NCBI GenBank assembly: GCA_964244295.1
Contig: CAXTIG010000026.1
Location: forward strand, 1 to 64,000
Reading direction: 5' to 3'
DNA: 64,000 bases
From: JAJAZB01 sp964244295
GTDB lineage: Bacteria > Bacteroidota > Bacteroidia > Cytophagales > Spirosomataceae
Shown here one piece after another: positions 7,582 to 16,108 of this stretch. The notes under the pieces are model-generated. The model did no database searches and had not been told where the DNA came from. It saw nothing but the letters and a program-made list of their open reading frames with translations. Both the position numbers and the translations under genes were made by a program. The first letter of the stretch is position 1. Every line of letters starts with the position of its first letter.

Positions 7582-8658
7582 ATGAAAAAAGTCCTTTTCG
7601 CCCTCGGCGGATTTCTCCTAAACGTGCTGACTTTCGCCCAATCCCAACCTCGCAAGCTGGAAGAAGCCGTCTCGACCGACCGTTACCAGCCCGTTGGCCT
7701 GGCTATTTCGCGCAGCGGACGGATGTTCGTGAGTTTTCCGAAATGGTCGGATGTGTACCAGTACGGCGTGGTGGAGGTGGGAAAAGACGGCACCCGCCGC
7801 CCCTTCCCCGATGAAGAGTGGAATCGGCAAGACCCCAGCGCCCCGCACGATCATTTCATCAGCGCCCAGGCGCTGTTCATCGACGGGGAAGATTTTCTCT
7901 GGATTCTTGACCCGGCCAATCCGGCCCTGGGCAAAACCATCCCAGCGGGCGTGAAACTGCTGAAGGTGGATTTGAAGACCAACCAAGTAGCGCAAACCTA
8001 CCGCTTCGAGGAGTTGCCCCTCGACAAAACCGCCCTCAACGACGTGCAGGTGGATGCCCGGCGGCAGGTGGCCTACCTATCCGACCCCGGACGGGCGGCC
8101 ATTGTCGTACTGGATTTGAAAACCGGGAAAAGCCGGACGTTGCTCGAAAAACATTCCTCCACCCGCGCCGATTCGAGTTTCGTGCTGACCATCGACGGCA
8201 AGGCTGTCCGCGATGGGTCGGGCAAGCCCTTCAACAGTCACGTCAACGGCATCGCCCTCACCGACGACGGAGCCTACCTCTACTTCCGACCCATCACTCA
8301 GCCGCGTCTGTTCCGCATTCCGACGGAAGCGTTGCGCAACGCGAACTTCTCGCCCGCCCAGGTGGGCGGGCAGGTGGAAACGCTCGGTCTGGTAGGTGTC
8401 TCGCACGGTATGCTAGCCGACGCGGCGGGCAACGTGTACCTGGGCGATTCGCAGGACAAAGCGATCCGTCGCTACACGCCCTCCGGCAAGCTGGAAACCC
8501 TCGTAACCGACGCCCGCCTGCTCTGGCCGGATAGTTTTGCCGTAGGCCGCGACGGATTTCTGTACATCACGGCGGCGCAGTACCACCGGCTACCGAAATG
8601 GAACGGGGGCGAAAACAAGGTAACGCTGCCGTTTTGGATTTTTAAGGTGAGGCTGTGA
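7582..8658 (+). CDS. Secreted yellow/major royal jelly-type beta-propeller protein
   Basis: A 358-residue exported protein: MKKVLFALGGFLLNVLTFAQ is a signal peptide. The body has propeller repeats such as YQPVGLAISRSGRMFVSFPKW, DFLWILDPANP, ALNDVQVDARRQVAYLSDPG, NSHVNGIALTDDGAYLYFRP and GMLADAAGNVYLGDSQ, the MRJP/yellow pattern. Bacterial members are secreted lactonase-like propellers of unclear substrate. It has its own promoter-like TATTTTTG (7524-7531) and diverges from the protoglobin gene. Family assignment is good; the reaction is unknown. Confidence 0.88.
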   Translation: MKKVLFALGGFLLNVLTFAQSQPRKLEEAVSTDRYQPVGLAISRSGRMFVSFPKWSDVYQYGVVEVGKDGTRRPFPDEEWNRQDPSAPHDHFISAQALFIDGEDFLWILDPANPALGKTIPAGVKLLKVDLKTNQVAQTYRFEELPLDKTALNDVQVDARRQVAYLSDPGRAAIVVLDLKTGKSRTLLEKHSSTRADSSFVLTIDGKAVRDGSGKPFNSHVNGIALTDDGAYLYFRPITQPRLFRIPTEALRNANFSPAQVGGQVETLGLVGVSHGMLADAAGNVYLGDSQDKAIRRYTPSGKLETLVTDARLLWPDSFAVGRDGFLYITAAQYHRLPKWNGGENKVTLPFWIFKVRL

Positions 8659-8700
8659 AATGGAAAATTCTGACCTGTCTTTCATTCTCCATTTTCCATT
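8659..8700. repeat. Short inverted repeat after the MRJP gene
   Basis: AATGGAAAAT (8659-8668) and ATTTTCCATT (8691-8700) pair, separated by 22 nt. The low-complexity AATGGAGAAT-like wording resembles the repeat at 59588-59682. Confidence 0.5.
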
Positions 8701-8708
8701 CTCTCCCC

Positions 8709-8716
8709 TACCTTTG
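8709..8716 (+). promoter_or_regulatory. Promoter -7 element of the cobalamin riboswitch transcript
   Basis: TACCTTTG matches TAnnTTTG and lies a few bases before the riboswitch begins, which is where a -7 element should be. Confidence 0.6.
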
Positions 8717-8722
8717 CCCGCG

Positions 8723-8907
8723 ATTGTGGGTGCCTCGAAACCGCCTCGGTGCGGTTTTGGTTGGCTTAAAAGGGAAGTCCGGTTCCATTCCGGCGCTGTC
8801 CCCGCAACTGTACGTTTCAACGACAACTGCGTTTTTTCTTTACCAGCCACTGGGAAACCGGGAAGGCCAAGCGCGGTGAAACGAGCCAGGAGACCTGCCC
8901 GCAAGTC
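8723..8907 (+). ncRNA. Cobalamin (B12) riboswitch
   Basis: The hallmark parts are in order: GGTGCC after the P1 start, AAAAGGGAA, GGTTCCATTCCGGCGCTG, TCCCCGCAACTGTA, then the B12 box region GCCACTGGGAAACCGGGAAG and the closing GAGCCAGGAGACCTGCC. It lies between the promoter element at 8709 and the TonB receptor at 8970. By the known mechanism, adenosylcobalamin binding should lower expression of the downstream receptor. The 60 bases before the ATG would hold the expression platform. Confidence 0.95.
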
Positions 8908-8969
8908 ATACACGCCACCCGCTCACGGAGGATGGGCAACGGGCGTAGCACGTTTCATTTTTCCTACCC

Positions 8970-10967
8970 ATGCGGAAGGTATTCCGGATTGCGGCGAGCG
9001 TCTGGCTCGCGGCAAACACCGTTTCTGCGGCTTTTGCCCAGAACGAAAATACGCCCGTCGGCACCCCGTCGAACGGCACCCCACTGGACGAAGTCATCAT
9101 TACGGCCAGTAAATTTCCCCAAAAACAAGCGCAAAGCGGCAAAACGCTCACCGTGTTGGGCGACTCGCTGCTACGGGCCAACAGCGGCAAAGCCCTCGGC
9201 GAGTTGCTCAATCAGCAAGTCGGCTTGCAGGTTGTCGGGAGCCAGCAACCGCTGGGCAGCGTGCAGAGCGCGTTTTTGCGCGGGGCAGGCACCGGCTACA
9301 CGCTCATCCTGCTCGACGGTGTGCCCGTGTACGACCCCTCCAGTATCGAAGGAGCCTTCGACTTAAATTTCATTCCCCTCGACGGCCTGGCCCGAATCGA
9401 AATTCTGAAGGGCGGGCAATCGACGCTCTACGGCTCCGACGCGGTGGCGGGGGTCATCAACCTCATCAGCAAACCCACTTCGCCCAAACGACTCGCCCTG
9501 AGTGGGTTACTGTCGGGTGGGAGTTACGGCACCTTTCGCGGGAACGTCGGGCTGAACGGGTCGTTGGGGAAAACGAGCTACCAACTCCAGTACTCGAAAA
9601 CCACGTCGCGGGGTTTTTCTTCCGCCTTCGACCCGACGGAAAAGGCAGATTTCGAGAACGATGGCTTCCGGCAGGATGTATTCAGGCTGGGCTTGAGCCG
9701 TTCGCTAGGCGAGAAACTGACGCTACGCCTTTCGGGCCTGCATTCGCGGTACCGCACCGACCTCGACGCCGGGGCTTTCCGCGATGACCGCGATTACACC
9801 GCCCGCAACACCAGCCGGCAGGCCAGCGCCGGGCTGGAGTACGCCCTGAAACGGGGCAAGATTTTCCTGAACTACCACGTCAACGACAGCGAACGCCGCT
9901 ACCTCGACGACTCCAGCAGCGTACCCATCGGGGCGTTCGCCAAGTTTTCGGAGGCCCGGTACGCCGCGCTTTCGCACGTGGCCGAAGCCTACACCAACCT
10001 GACCCTCAGCGAGCGCGTGACGCTCGTGGCCGGGCTGGATTTCCGGGCGCAGAACACCGACCAACGCTACCGCTCCGTCTCGGATTTTGGGCCGTTCGAG
10101 ACCCCGCCGCTGAGCCGGGAGTTGGCCCAGGTGCGCCAGTTCAGCGCCTACGCTTCGGCCCTGGGACAAACGCCCGGCGGCTTCGGACTAGAACTGGGCG
10201 GGCGGCTCAACCGGCATTCGGTGTACGGCGGCAACGCCACCTACACGCTCAACCCGTTTTACCGGCTCAGCGAGCGGCTGAAGGTGTTCGGCACGGTGTC
10301 GTCCAGTTTCAAGGCACCCTCGCTCTACTATCTCTACTCGCCCTACGGCAACCTGGAGTTGAAGCCCGAAACGGCCACCAACCTCGAAGCCGGAATTCAG
10401 GTTTTCGGAAAAAATACCCGGCAATTCATCCGGGCGGTGTACTTCAACCGCCGACTCCGCGACGTGGTGTTTTTCCAGTCGCTACCCGTGGCTCCCTTCG
10501 GAAAATACGTGAACCTGAATCGCCAGGATGACCAGGGCCTCGAACTCGACGGTGCTTACGCCGTCGGCAAATGGCAGGTGACGGCCAACTACACCTTCCT
10601 CACCGGGCAGGTGACGGCCCGGCAGGGCAACGGGCGCGATACCAGTTACAACAACCTGCTGCGCCGCCCACGCCACGCGGTTAACGCCACAGTGAGTTTT
10701 GCCGCTTCGCGAAAACTAACGCTCAGTGTGTCGGTACGGGCCATTTCGAGCCGGAAGGATGCGTTTTTCAACGATGAAACATTTAAAACCGAGCAAGTCG
10801 AACTGGCTTCCTACACAACGTTCGACTTCTACGCCGACTACCGCTTCAGCCGCCACCTGCGCGTTTTCGCCGACCTGCGCAACCTGGCCAACGAACGCTA
10901 CTTCGATGTGTACGGCTTCGCCAACCGTCGTTTCAATGGCACGGGGGGTCTGTTGCTGAGTTGGTAG
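8970..10967 (+). CDS. btuB: TonB-dependent outer-membrane receptor, cobalamin (BtuB-like)
   Basis: A 665-residue TonB-dependent receptor with signal peptide (ending SAAFAQ), a TonB box-like DEVIITASK, a plug domain (GKALGELLNQQVGLQV...AFLRGAGTGYTLILLDGVPVYDP...ARIEILKGGQSTLYGSDAVAGVINLIS) and a beta-barrel ending in an aromatic residue (LLLSW). The plug is the BtuB/FepA kind without the N-terminal carboxypeptidase-like domain of SusC proteins. The cobalamin riboswitch directly upstream makes B12 or a corrinoid the likely ligand. No periplasmic BtuF or inner-membrane transporter is nearby. Confidence 0.93.
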   Translation: MRKVFRIAASVWLAANTVSAAFAQNENTPVGTPSNGTPLDEVIITASKFPQKQAQSGKTLTVLGDSLLRANSGKALGELLNQQVGLQVVGSQQPLGSVQSAFLRGAGTGYTLILLDGVPVYDPSSIEGAFDLNFIPLDGLARIEILKGGQSTLYGSDAVAGVINLISKPTSPKRLALSGLLSGGSYGTFRGNVGLNGSLGKTSYQLQYSKTTSRGFSSAFDPTEKADFENDGFRQDVFRLGLSRSLGEKLTLRLSGLHSRYRTDLDAGAFRDDRDYTARNTSRQASAGLEYALKRGKIFLNYHVNDSERRYLDDSSSVPIGAFAKFSEARYAALSHVAEAYTNLTLSERVTLVAGLDFRAQNTDQRYRSVSDFGPFETPPLSRELAQVRQFSAYASALGQTPGGFGLELGGRLNRHSVYGGNATYTLNPFYRLSERLKVFGTVSSSFKAPSLYYLYSPYGNLELKPETATNLEAGIQVFGKNTRQFIRAVYFNRRLRDVVFFQSLPVAPFGKYVNLNRQDDQGLELDGAYAVGKWQVTANYTFLTGQVTARQGNGRDTSYNNLLRRPRHAVNATVSFAASRKLTLSVSVRAISSRKDAFFNDETFKTEQVELASYTTFDFYADYRFSRHLRVFADLRNLANERYFDVYGFANRRFNGTGGLLLSW

Positions 10968-10974
10968 GAATAAT

Positions 10975-11036
10975 AACTTCCCGGAATCGGAACGCCGACC
11001 GGTTTTAAACCCGGCGTGGAACGCTTCCGGGAAGTT
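10975..11036. repeat. Inverted repeat, AACTTCCCGG family
   Basis: AACTTCCCGGAA (10975-10986) pairs perfectly with TTCCGGGAAGTT (11025-11036), with inner CGCCG/CGGCG pairing. No T-run follows on the plus strand. The same outer word occurs in the repeat at 33794-33839. Confidence 0.7.
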
Positions 11037-11037
11037 G

Positions 11038-11080
11038 AAAAAAAAAAAACACCCCGGAAGTTTTAAAACTTCCGGGGTGT
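11038..11080 (-). terminator. Rho-independent terminator of tRNA-Pro
   Basis: The hairpin ACCCCGGAAGTTTT/AAAACTTCCGGGGT is followed on the minus strand by a run of at least ten T. It sits directly after the 3' end of the tRNA. Confidence 0.85.
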
Positions 11081-11082
11081 TG

Positions 11083-11156
11083 TCGGGATGGCGGGATTCG
11101 AACCCACGACCTCGTCGTCCCGAACGACGCGCGCTACCGAGCTGCGCTACATCCCG
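11083..11156 (-). tRNA. tRNA-Pro (anticodon CGG)
   Basis: The 74-nt cloverleaf folds well: acceptor CGGGATG/CATCCCG with discriminator A, D-arm GCGC..., anticodon stem CGTCG/CGACG around the loop TTCGGGA (anticodon CGG, reading CCG), and T-arm GTGGG TTCGAAT CCCGC. The CCA end is not encoded. A terminator follows at once. Confidence 0.97.
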
Positions 11157-11222
11157 TGATTGGGGGGCAAAAGTAGCCCAATTCGGGGGAATGGCAACCG
11201 CCAGTTCCGTTTTTTCTGAAAA

Positions 11223-11546
11223 CTACTTCACCGTAAACTGCCAGGAGTTCGATTCCCGACCGTCGGCGGCGCGCACCCGCACTTCCGTCACACCCGGCGG
11301 CAGGCTGGGCACCACCACGCGCAGTTGTCGGGCGGCCACTTCCGTCGGTACCCCCGTAACGGCGCTGGATTTTTTCCCGAAAAGCACCTGCGTTACATCG
11401 CTCAGGCGCTCACCGGTCAGGAGAATCGAAGTTCCGGCGGGTGCTTGCTGGGGGGCAATTCCACTGACGCCGGGCGGGATGGCATCCCGACGACACCCCG
11501 GCAACAGCAGGGAAAACAGAAAGCAGCAAGTAAAAAACCGGGTCAT
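11223..11546 (-). CDS. IPT/TIG domain lipoprotein
   Basis: The ATG at 11546 gives a 107-residue product with an SPII signal (MTRFFTCCFLFSLLLPGC, lipobox LLPGC). The remaining ~85 residues are one IPT/TIG Ig-like domain (GVSGIAPQQAPAGTSILLTGERLSDVTQVLFGKKSS...GVTEVRVRAADGRESN). The frame opens further upstream to 11594 but that would hide the signal peptide. It is likely an outer-membrane-anchored surface or periplasmic binding module. No partner gene is adjacent in the same direction. Confidence 0.85.
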   Translation of the reverse strand: MTRFFTCCFLFSLLLPGCRRDAIPPGVSGIAPQQAPAGTSILLTGERLSDVTQVLFGKKSSAVTGVPTEVAARQLRVVVPSLPPGVTEVRVRAADGRESNSWQFTVK

Positions 11547-11690
11547 GGTGGGGCGAAGGCAAAGGTTTGACGTGGGTGAAAATAGCCGTTGCACTGGGGG
11601 CAGTCCAACCGTTGCCTAATTTTCGGCATGGTTTCCAGGAAAACCTCCGAACGAGTACCTTGCAACCAGGCACACCGTAACTCTAAACCC

Positions 11691-12635
11691 ATGAAATCAA
11701 CCCTGTTTTTGCTCGTCGCCTTCGCCGCGTTGGGGGGCACTGCCCTGGCCCAGCAGATTTCCAAAGAAGAACTCGTTTTTTTAACCCCCGAATGGAAAGG
11801 CGAACGCTTTCCCGACGGTCGGCCAAAGGTGCCCGACGCGTTGTTGAAGCGGATGAAACTCGTCACCCACGAAGAAGCCTGGGCGGTGTTGAAGGGCGAA
11901 AATTTCCGCCACCAGTACGCCGAAGGCTGGCAATGCATCAACCCCGACAGTGTACTGGTGGGCCGGGCGCTCACCGCTACGTTCATGCCGGGTCGCCCCG
12001 ACGTGCATCGGGTTTTGGACAAAAAAGGCCACGAAAAAGACGGGCGCATCAAATCACAGAATGCCTGGCCAATCGATCTGCTCGTAAAAGGCGATGTGTA
12101 CGTGGTCGATCAGTTCGGGGCGCACCAGGACGGTCCGACCATCGGCGACAACCTGGGCAATTCGATTTTTGCCAAATCCGGCAACGGCATCGTGTACGAA
12201 GGGGCCGTGCGCGACATCGCCGGGTTGAAGGAAATTGGGGGGTTTACCTCGTTTTTTCGCAGCTACCACCCCTCGCACCACCTCAACAATCCCGATGGCG
12301 AGTTGAATACTACGCTGGTTGCCATCAACCACCCCACGCGCATCGGCGGGGCGATGGTGCTGCCCGGCGACGTGGTGCTGGGCCGCGACGGGGCCGTGGT
12401 GTTTATCCCGCCGCACCTGGCCGAAAAAGTGGTGACGACTTCGGAAATCGTGCGCCTGCGCGATATGTTCGGCCACCTGCGCCTGCGGGAGCAAAAGTAC
12501 ACCCCCGGTCAAATCGACAACCGCTGGACCGCCGACATCGAAAAGGATTTTTCGGGCTGGCTCAACGCCCACCTCAACGAACTGCCCGTGCCGAAGGAAC
12601 AGATTCAGGAGTATTTGAAAAAGCGGACGTATTGA
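11691..12635 (+). CDS. Exported RraA-like protein (HMG/CHA aldolase superfamily)
   Basis: The ATG at 11691 yields 314 residues beginning with a clear signal peptide (MKSTLFLLVAFAALGGTALAQ). The core shows the RraA fold: GRALTATFMPGRPD, DVYVVDQFG, TIGDNLGNSIFAKSGNGIVYEGAVRDIAGLKEI and later GAMVLPGDVVLGRDGAVVFIPP. Cytosolic relatives are RraA regulators or 4-hydroxy-4-methyl-2-oxoglutarate aldolases. A secreted member is unusual but seems to be a recurrent form in Bacteroidota. Substrate is unknown. Confidence 0.88.
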   Translation: MKSTLFLLVAFAALGGTALAQQISKEELVFLTPEWKGERFPDGRPKVPDALLKRMKLVTHEEAWAVLKGENFRHQYAEGWQCINPDSVLVGRALTATFMPGRPDVHRVLDKKGHEKDGRIKSQNAWPIDLLVKGDVYVVDQFGAHQDGPTIGDNLGNSIFAKSGNGIVYEGAVRDIAGLKEIGGFTSFFRSYHPSHHLNNPDGELNTTLVAINHPTRIGGAMVLPGDVVLGRDGAVVFIPPHLAEKVVTTSEIVRLRDMFGHLRLREQKYTPGQIDNRWTADIEKDFSGWLNAHLNELPVPKEQIQEYLKKRTY

Positions 12636-12648
12636 GGTTTAGTCGATG

Positions 12649-12720
12649 GTCATCAGTCAATAGTCGTTAGCAAAAGACAAGTGACTCACGACTATTGATT
12701 GACGACTATCAACTGATGAC
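12649..12720. repeat. Low-complexity inverted repeat between convergent genes
   Basis: GTCATCAGTCAATAGTCGT (12649-12667) pairs with 12702-12720 at 17 of 19 positions, with an extra ACGACTATTGATTGAC stretch between. It separates the convergent RraA-like and gmhA genes. Confidence 0.7.
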
Positions 12721-13290
12721 TAATTTTTCAATCCCCAAAATCAGCGTGTGGATGATTTTGATGTGGATTTCCTGAATCCGGTCGGCGTAGCCGAAATGCG
12801 GTACGCGGAGTTCTACGTCGGCGAGGCCCGCCAGTTTCCCGCCGTCTTTCCCACTCAGCAGTACTACGTTCATGCTGCGTTCGCGGGCGGCTTCCACGGC
12901 CCGGAGCACGTTGGCCGAGTTGCCGGAGGTGCTGATGCCCAGCAGCACGTCGCCCGGCTGGCCGAGGGCTTCGACGTAGCGCGAAAACACGAATTCAAAC
13001 CCGTAATCGTTGCCCACGCAACTCAGGTGACTGGGGTCGGACACGGCTAGGGCGGGCAAGGCGCGGCGGTTTTCGCGGTAGCGGCCCGAAAGTTCTTCGG
13101 CGAAGTGCATGGCGTCGCAGTGCGAGCCACCGTTGCCGCAGGAAATAATTTTATGGCCGCCCTGAATGGCCTCCGCCATCAGCCGGGCGGCGGCTTCGAT
13201 GCGGACAAAGTTTTCGGAATCGGCAACGAAGGCCTGAAGCACCGATTGGGCTTCGGTAAATTCCTGCTGGAGAAGGGCGTGGAGATGCAT
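12709..13290 (-). CDS. gmhA: Phosphoheptose isomerase (SIS domain)
   Basis: The product (193 residues from the ATG at 13290) matches GmhA closely: CGNGGSHCDAMHFAEELSGRYRENR, SDPSHLSCVGNDYGFEFVFSRYVEALG, GISTSGNSANVL and VPHFGYADRIQEIHIKIIHTLI. GmhA converts sedoheptulose 7-phosphate to D-glycero-D-manno-heptose 7-phosphate for LPS core or S-layer glycans. It starts a region rich in envelope genes. The frame to 13335 runs into a repeat and is not used. Confidence 0.92.
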   Translation of the reverse strand: MHLHALLQQEFTEAQSVLQAFVADSENFVRIEAAARLMAEAIQGGHKIISCGNGGSHCDAMHFAEELSGRYRENRRALPALAVSDPSHLSCVGNDYGFEFVFSRYVEALGQPGDVLLGISTSGNSANVLRAVEAARERSMNVVLLSGKDGGKLAGLADVELRVPHFGYADRIQEIHIKIIHTLILGIEKLVIS

Positions 13291-13301
13291 AACTGAGTGG
13301 T

Positions 13302-13347
13302 GAGCTGTGAAATGTGAGTTGGTGATAAAATTCACATTTCACAACTC
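13302..13347. repeat. Inverted repeat upstream of gmhA
   Basis: GAGCTGTGAAATGTGA (13302-13317) and TCACATTTCACAACTC (13332-13347) pair with one mismatch. It lies in the 72-bp gap before gmhA. Confidence 0.65.
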
Positions 13348-13362
13348 ATATTTCACCAATTC

Positions 13363-15054
13363 TTAAAACGCCAGCCCTCGCTGGGCGATGTTGAGGCGCA
13401 GAGCTACGGAAGTAAATGCGGTGTTGCGATCGAAGCGGTCGCCGGTGGCATCCTGGAGGCGGCGCAGGTGTCTTAAGTCCACGAAAACGTTGTGCTTCAC
13501 CTGGTACGAAACCACCGCGTCGAGCAGGGTCAGGTTGGTTTTCTGGCCTTGAAGAATGCGGTTTTCGTAGTCGAGGATGCGGGCGGTGTAGGGTTCCAGA
13601 GGGTTGTTTCCCCAGTTTTGCCCGTTGCGATTAGCCCCGTACTGTGCCACCACGTAAGTGGCCGCTACGTTAAGGCGGGGCAGCGGCTGGTAACGGGCTA
13701 CGCCCGCAAATTCACCGAAATTGGCCCCCAGCGGGTGCGCCAGCGGCTGGTTGTAGGCTACGTAGTTGGTGCGATCGCTGAGGTGCTGGTAGGTGTAGGG
13801 CCGGGCCAGGTTAAATTCGCCCTGGAGGTCGAGGTTGCGAATGCCGAGCACGTCGATGTACTTCAGTCCCAATTGGGCGGCCACTTTGTTGCCCCACCAG
13901 CCCTTGCCGGTGAAGGCCTCGTCGAACTTAAATTCGTCGAGCATCAACTGGCCGTAGAGCGAAAAACGGCGCAGGATGTTTGCCCGGAAATCCAGCCCCA
14001 GCAGCACGTTGTCGGGGCTATTTTTTTCGCCTTCGATGGCCCGGTAAAAAATCACCGGGTTGAGGTAGCGCAGGTCGAAATAGCCCTGGTCTTTGCCCCG
14101 ACTGTGGACGACGGCCTCGAACACCCCCAGGTTAACGTGCTTGCCGATGTTGACGCTTAGGTGGTGAAAGGCCAGAAATTTTTTGGGCGCCAACTCGCCG
14201 TAAGGCAGTCCGGTAATTTGATTGTTGATGATTTCGGCGAACAAATTCTGGTACTGCACCGGCCCAAGTTGGGTGGTGACTTTCAGAAACAAAAAGGGGG
14301 CGCTGAAGTCGGAGAGAATTACCGAGCGCAGGCCGGTCCCGATAAAAACCTTGTCGTGGCCGAACTGCACGTTGAGTTGCCGAAGCGGGTCGAAAGTGAC
14401 GTAGCCCCGCACACTGTAAAAATCGTAAGTGCTCGAATCGCCCCGGTAGGTCTTGTAAAACCCTTCGTTGGGCAGGGCGTTGGTGGCCTTCACCCGGTCG
14501 GTGAAGTAGCCGGGCATCCGCAGTTGGTTGTCGGCGAGGTAGGAGTAAAAGCCGAGTTTTTTTCCAATCGAACCCCGCACTTCGATCCCGCGCGTGTTGA
14601 CGTAACCGCCGTTGGGAACGTCGTCGCCCAGGCCGGTAGAACCGTAAAAGACCGGGTTGAGGTGAATCTCGAAGTCGCTGTTGCGGGCGCTGAAAAAATC
14701 GGCTTTTTTCCGGTAAAACGTCTTCAGTAGCGGGCGGCGGCTGGCGGCGGACAGCGTGTCGATGGCCCACTCCCAACTGTCGTTCTGGAGGTACTGCAAA
14801 TTAAAGCGGTCGGCCTCGGAGCGTGGGAGGGCGGGGTCGATTTCCACGCGTTCGGCCAGTTGCACCACGTCGCGGCGGCGGTAGGGCTTCACCTGCCCGT
14901 GAAAACCCGGCGCAAACTGTCCTGAGCGAATTTCGTACCGTTCGATGAGGTGGTAGTAGTCGGCGTTGAGCGGAATAAACACCCCCCTCGACTGGCCCTG
15001 AACCGCTACGCTAAACAACGTGCCCAACAGGCTGAGCGTAAGAACTTTCAACAT
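13363..15054 (-). CDS. Outer-membrane beta-barrel protein, Wzi/RemB-like
   Basis: The ATG at 15054 gives 563 residues with a signal peptide (MLKVLTLSLLGTLFSVAVQGQ). The body is rich in alternating aromatic strands and has segments typical of the Bacteroidota capsule-assembly Wzi-like family: LQYLQNDSWEWA, GYVTFDPLRQLNVQFGHDKVFIGTGLRS, APFLFLKVTTQLGPVQYQNLFAEI, FHHLSVNIGKHVNLGVFEAVV and GYFDLRYLNPVIFYRAIEG. Relatives include the gliding-motility protein RemB. The frame extends upstream to 15168 but without a signal peptide. A role in capsule or surface polysaccharide attachment is inferred. Confidence 0.82.
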   Translation of the reverse strand: MLKVLTLSLLGTLFSVAVQGQSRGVFIPLNADYYHLIERYEIRSGQFAPGFHGQVKPYRRRDVVQLAERVEIDPALPRSEADRFNLQYLQNDSWEWAIDTLSAASRRPLLKTFYRKKADFFSARNSDFEIHLNPVFYGSTGLGDDVPNGGYVNTRGIEVRGSIGKKLGFYSYLADNQLRMPGYFTDRVKATNALPNEGFYKTYRGDSSTYDFYSVRGYVTFDPLRQLNVQFGHDKVFIGTGLRSVILSDFSAPFLFLKVTTQLGPVQYQNLFAEIINNQITGLPYGELAPKKFLAFHHLSVNIGKHVNLGVFEAVVHSRGKDQGYFDLRYLNPVIFYRAIEGEKNSPDNVLLGLDFRANILRRFSLYGQLMLDEFKFDEAFTGKGWWGNKVAAQLGLKYIDVLGIRNLDLQGEFNLARPYTYQHLSDRTNYVAYNQPLAHPLGANFGEFAGVARYQPLPRLNVAATYVVAQYGANRNGQNWGNNPLEPYTARILDYENRILQGQKTNLTLLDAVVSYQVKHNVFVDLRHLRRLQDATGDRFDRNTAFTSVALRLNIAQRGLAF

Positions 15055-15251
15055 AAAACGCGTGTGGGTACGCCAGCGCAAGCCGCCGTGGGCGGCAGTA
15101 AAAGCCGGACTTTTTCGTAATTTGGCGGAGTCGTTTGGCGCGACAGTGAGAACGTACTGATTTCCCATCGACCCTGCAAGTTACGGATTCGGGCGTAAAT
15201 CTTTGACCTCATCCGGCGCGCCGCCCCGCCGTTTTTCGGCCATTCCAGCCC

Positions 15252-15896
15252 ATGTTTATTCTCTCCCAACAGCCTTCGGTGGCGCTCCATTTCCTGGCCG
15301 AACTCCGCGACGTGACCACGCAGCGCGACCCGCTGCGCTTCCGGCGAAACCTGGAACGCCTCGGCGAAGTGCTGGCCTACGAGGTGTCGAAGTCGCTGAT
15401 TTATCGAAAAACCGACGTGCAAACCTCGCTCGGCGTGGCCCGCACCCTGCGCCTCGACGAGCCGCCCGTGCTGGCGACGGTGCTGCGGGCGGGGTTGCCT
15501 TTTCACCAGGGATTTCTCAACGTGTTCGACCGCTCAGAGTGTGCTTTCGTGGGGGCCTACCGGGGGCCGCACCTCGAAGGCCACGATTTCGAGGTGCAAC
15601 TCAATTACCTTTCTAGCCCCAGCCTGACCGGCAAAACGCTCGTGCTTATCGACCCGATGCTGGCGACGGGTAAGTCGCTCGAAACCTCGTACCGGGCCTT
15701 GCTGCGGTTTGGAATTCCGGCCCGCACCCACGTGGTGGCGGCGCTGGCCGCGCCCGAAGGCATCGCCCGCCTCAAGGCCCGGATGCCCGAATGCCGCCTC
15801 TGGGTGGGCGACGTGGACGAGCGCCTCGACCACAATTTTTACATTGTCCCCGGCCTCGGCGACGCGGGTGATTTGGCATTTGGGGAGAAGATTTAA
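15252..15896 (+). CDS. upp: Uracil phosphoribosyltransferase
   Basis: The 214-residue protein has the UPRT fold with the PRPP-binding motif VLIDPMLATGKSLETSY, the uracil-binding C-terminal region YIVPGLGDAGDLAFG and the conserved RAGLPFHQGFLNVF. It converts uracil and PRPP to UMP in pyrimidine salvage. Length matches the family. It is a single gene, followed by a large inverted repeat. Confidence 0.95.
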   Translation: MFILSQQPSVALHFLAELRDVTTQRDPLRFRRNLERLGEVLAYEVSKSLIYRKTDVQTSLGVARTLRLDEPPVLATVLRAGLPFHQGFLNVFDRSECAFVGAYRGPHLEGHDFEVQLNYLSSPSLTGKTLVLIDPMLATGKSLETSYRALLRFGIPARTHVVAALAAPEGIARLKARMPECRLWVGDVDERLDHNFYIVPGLGDAGDLAFGEKI

Positions 15897-15921
15897 GTCT
15901 GTGGAATAGCAAACACCAGGT

Positions 15922-16054
15922 CTGTCATGGCTCCGGCCACCCGGCCCGACGCAGGAGGGATCTTGTTAGCCTGCCTACTCATTTGGGTAGCCAAGGGTTC
16001 AGAATCCCAACGAGATCCCTCCTGCGTCGGGCCGGGTGGCCGGAGCCATGACAG
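15922..16054. repeat. Perfect 42-bp inverted repeat after upp
   Basis: Arms 15922-15963 and 16013-16054 are exact reverse complements, beginning CTGTCATGGCTCCGGCC. The inner part (GGATCTTGTTAGCCTGCC) resembles the repeat at 63208-63303 (GGATCTTGTCAGCCTACC), so the two belong to one family. Confidence 0.88.
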
Positions 16055-16108
16055 ATCTGACGCTTTTAGAAAAAACGGAAAGCCTAAACGGCTTCTTTAT
16101 TTTTGAAA

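Noticed and set aside
10975..11036. Terminator of the TonB receptor gene
   Set aside because: The hairpin is strong but is followed by A rather than T on the plus strand; kept as a repeat only.
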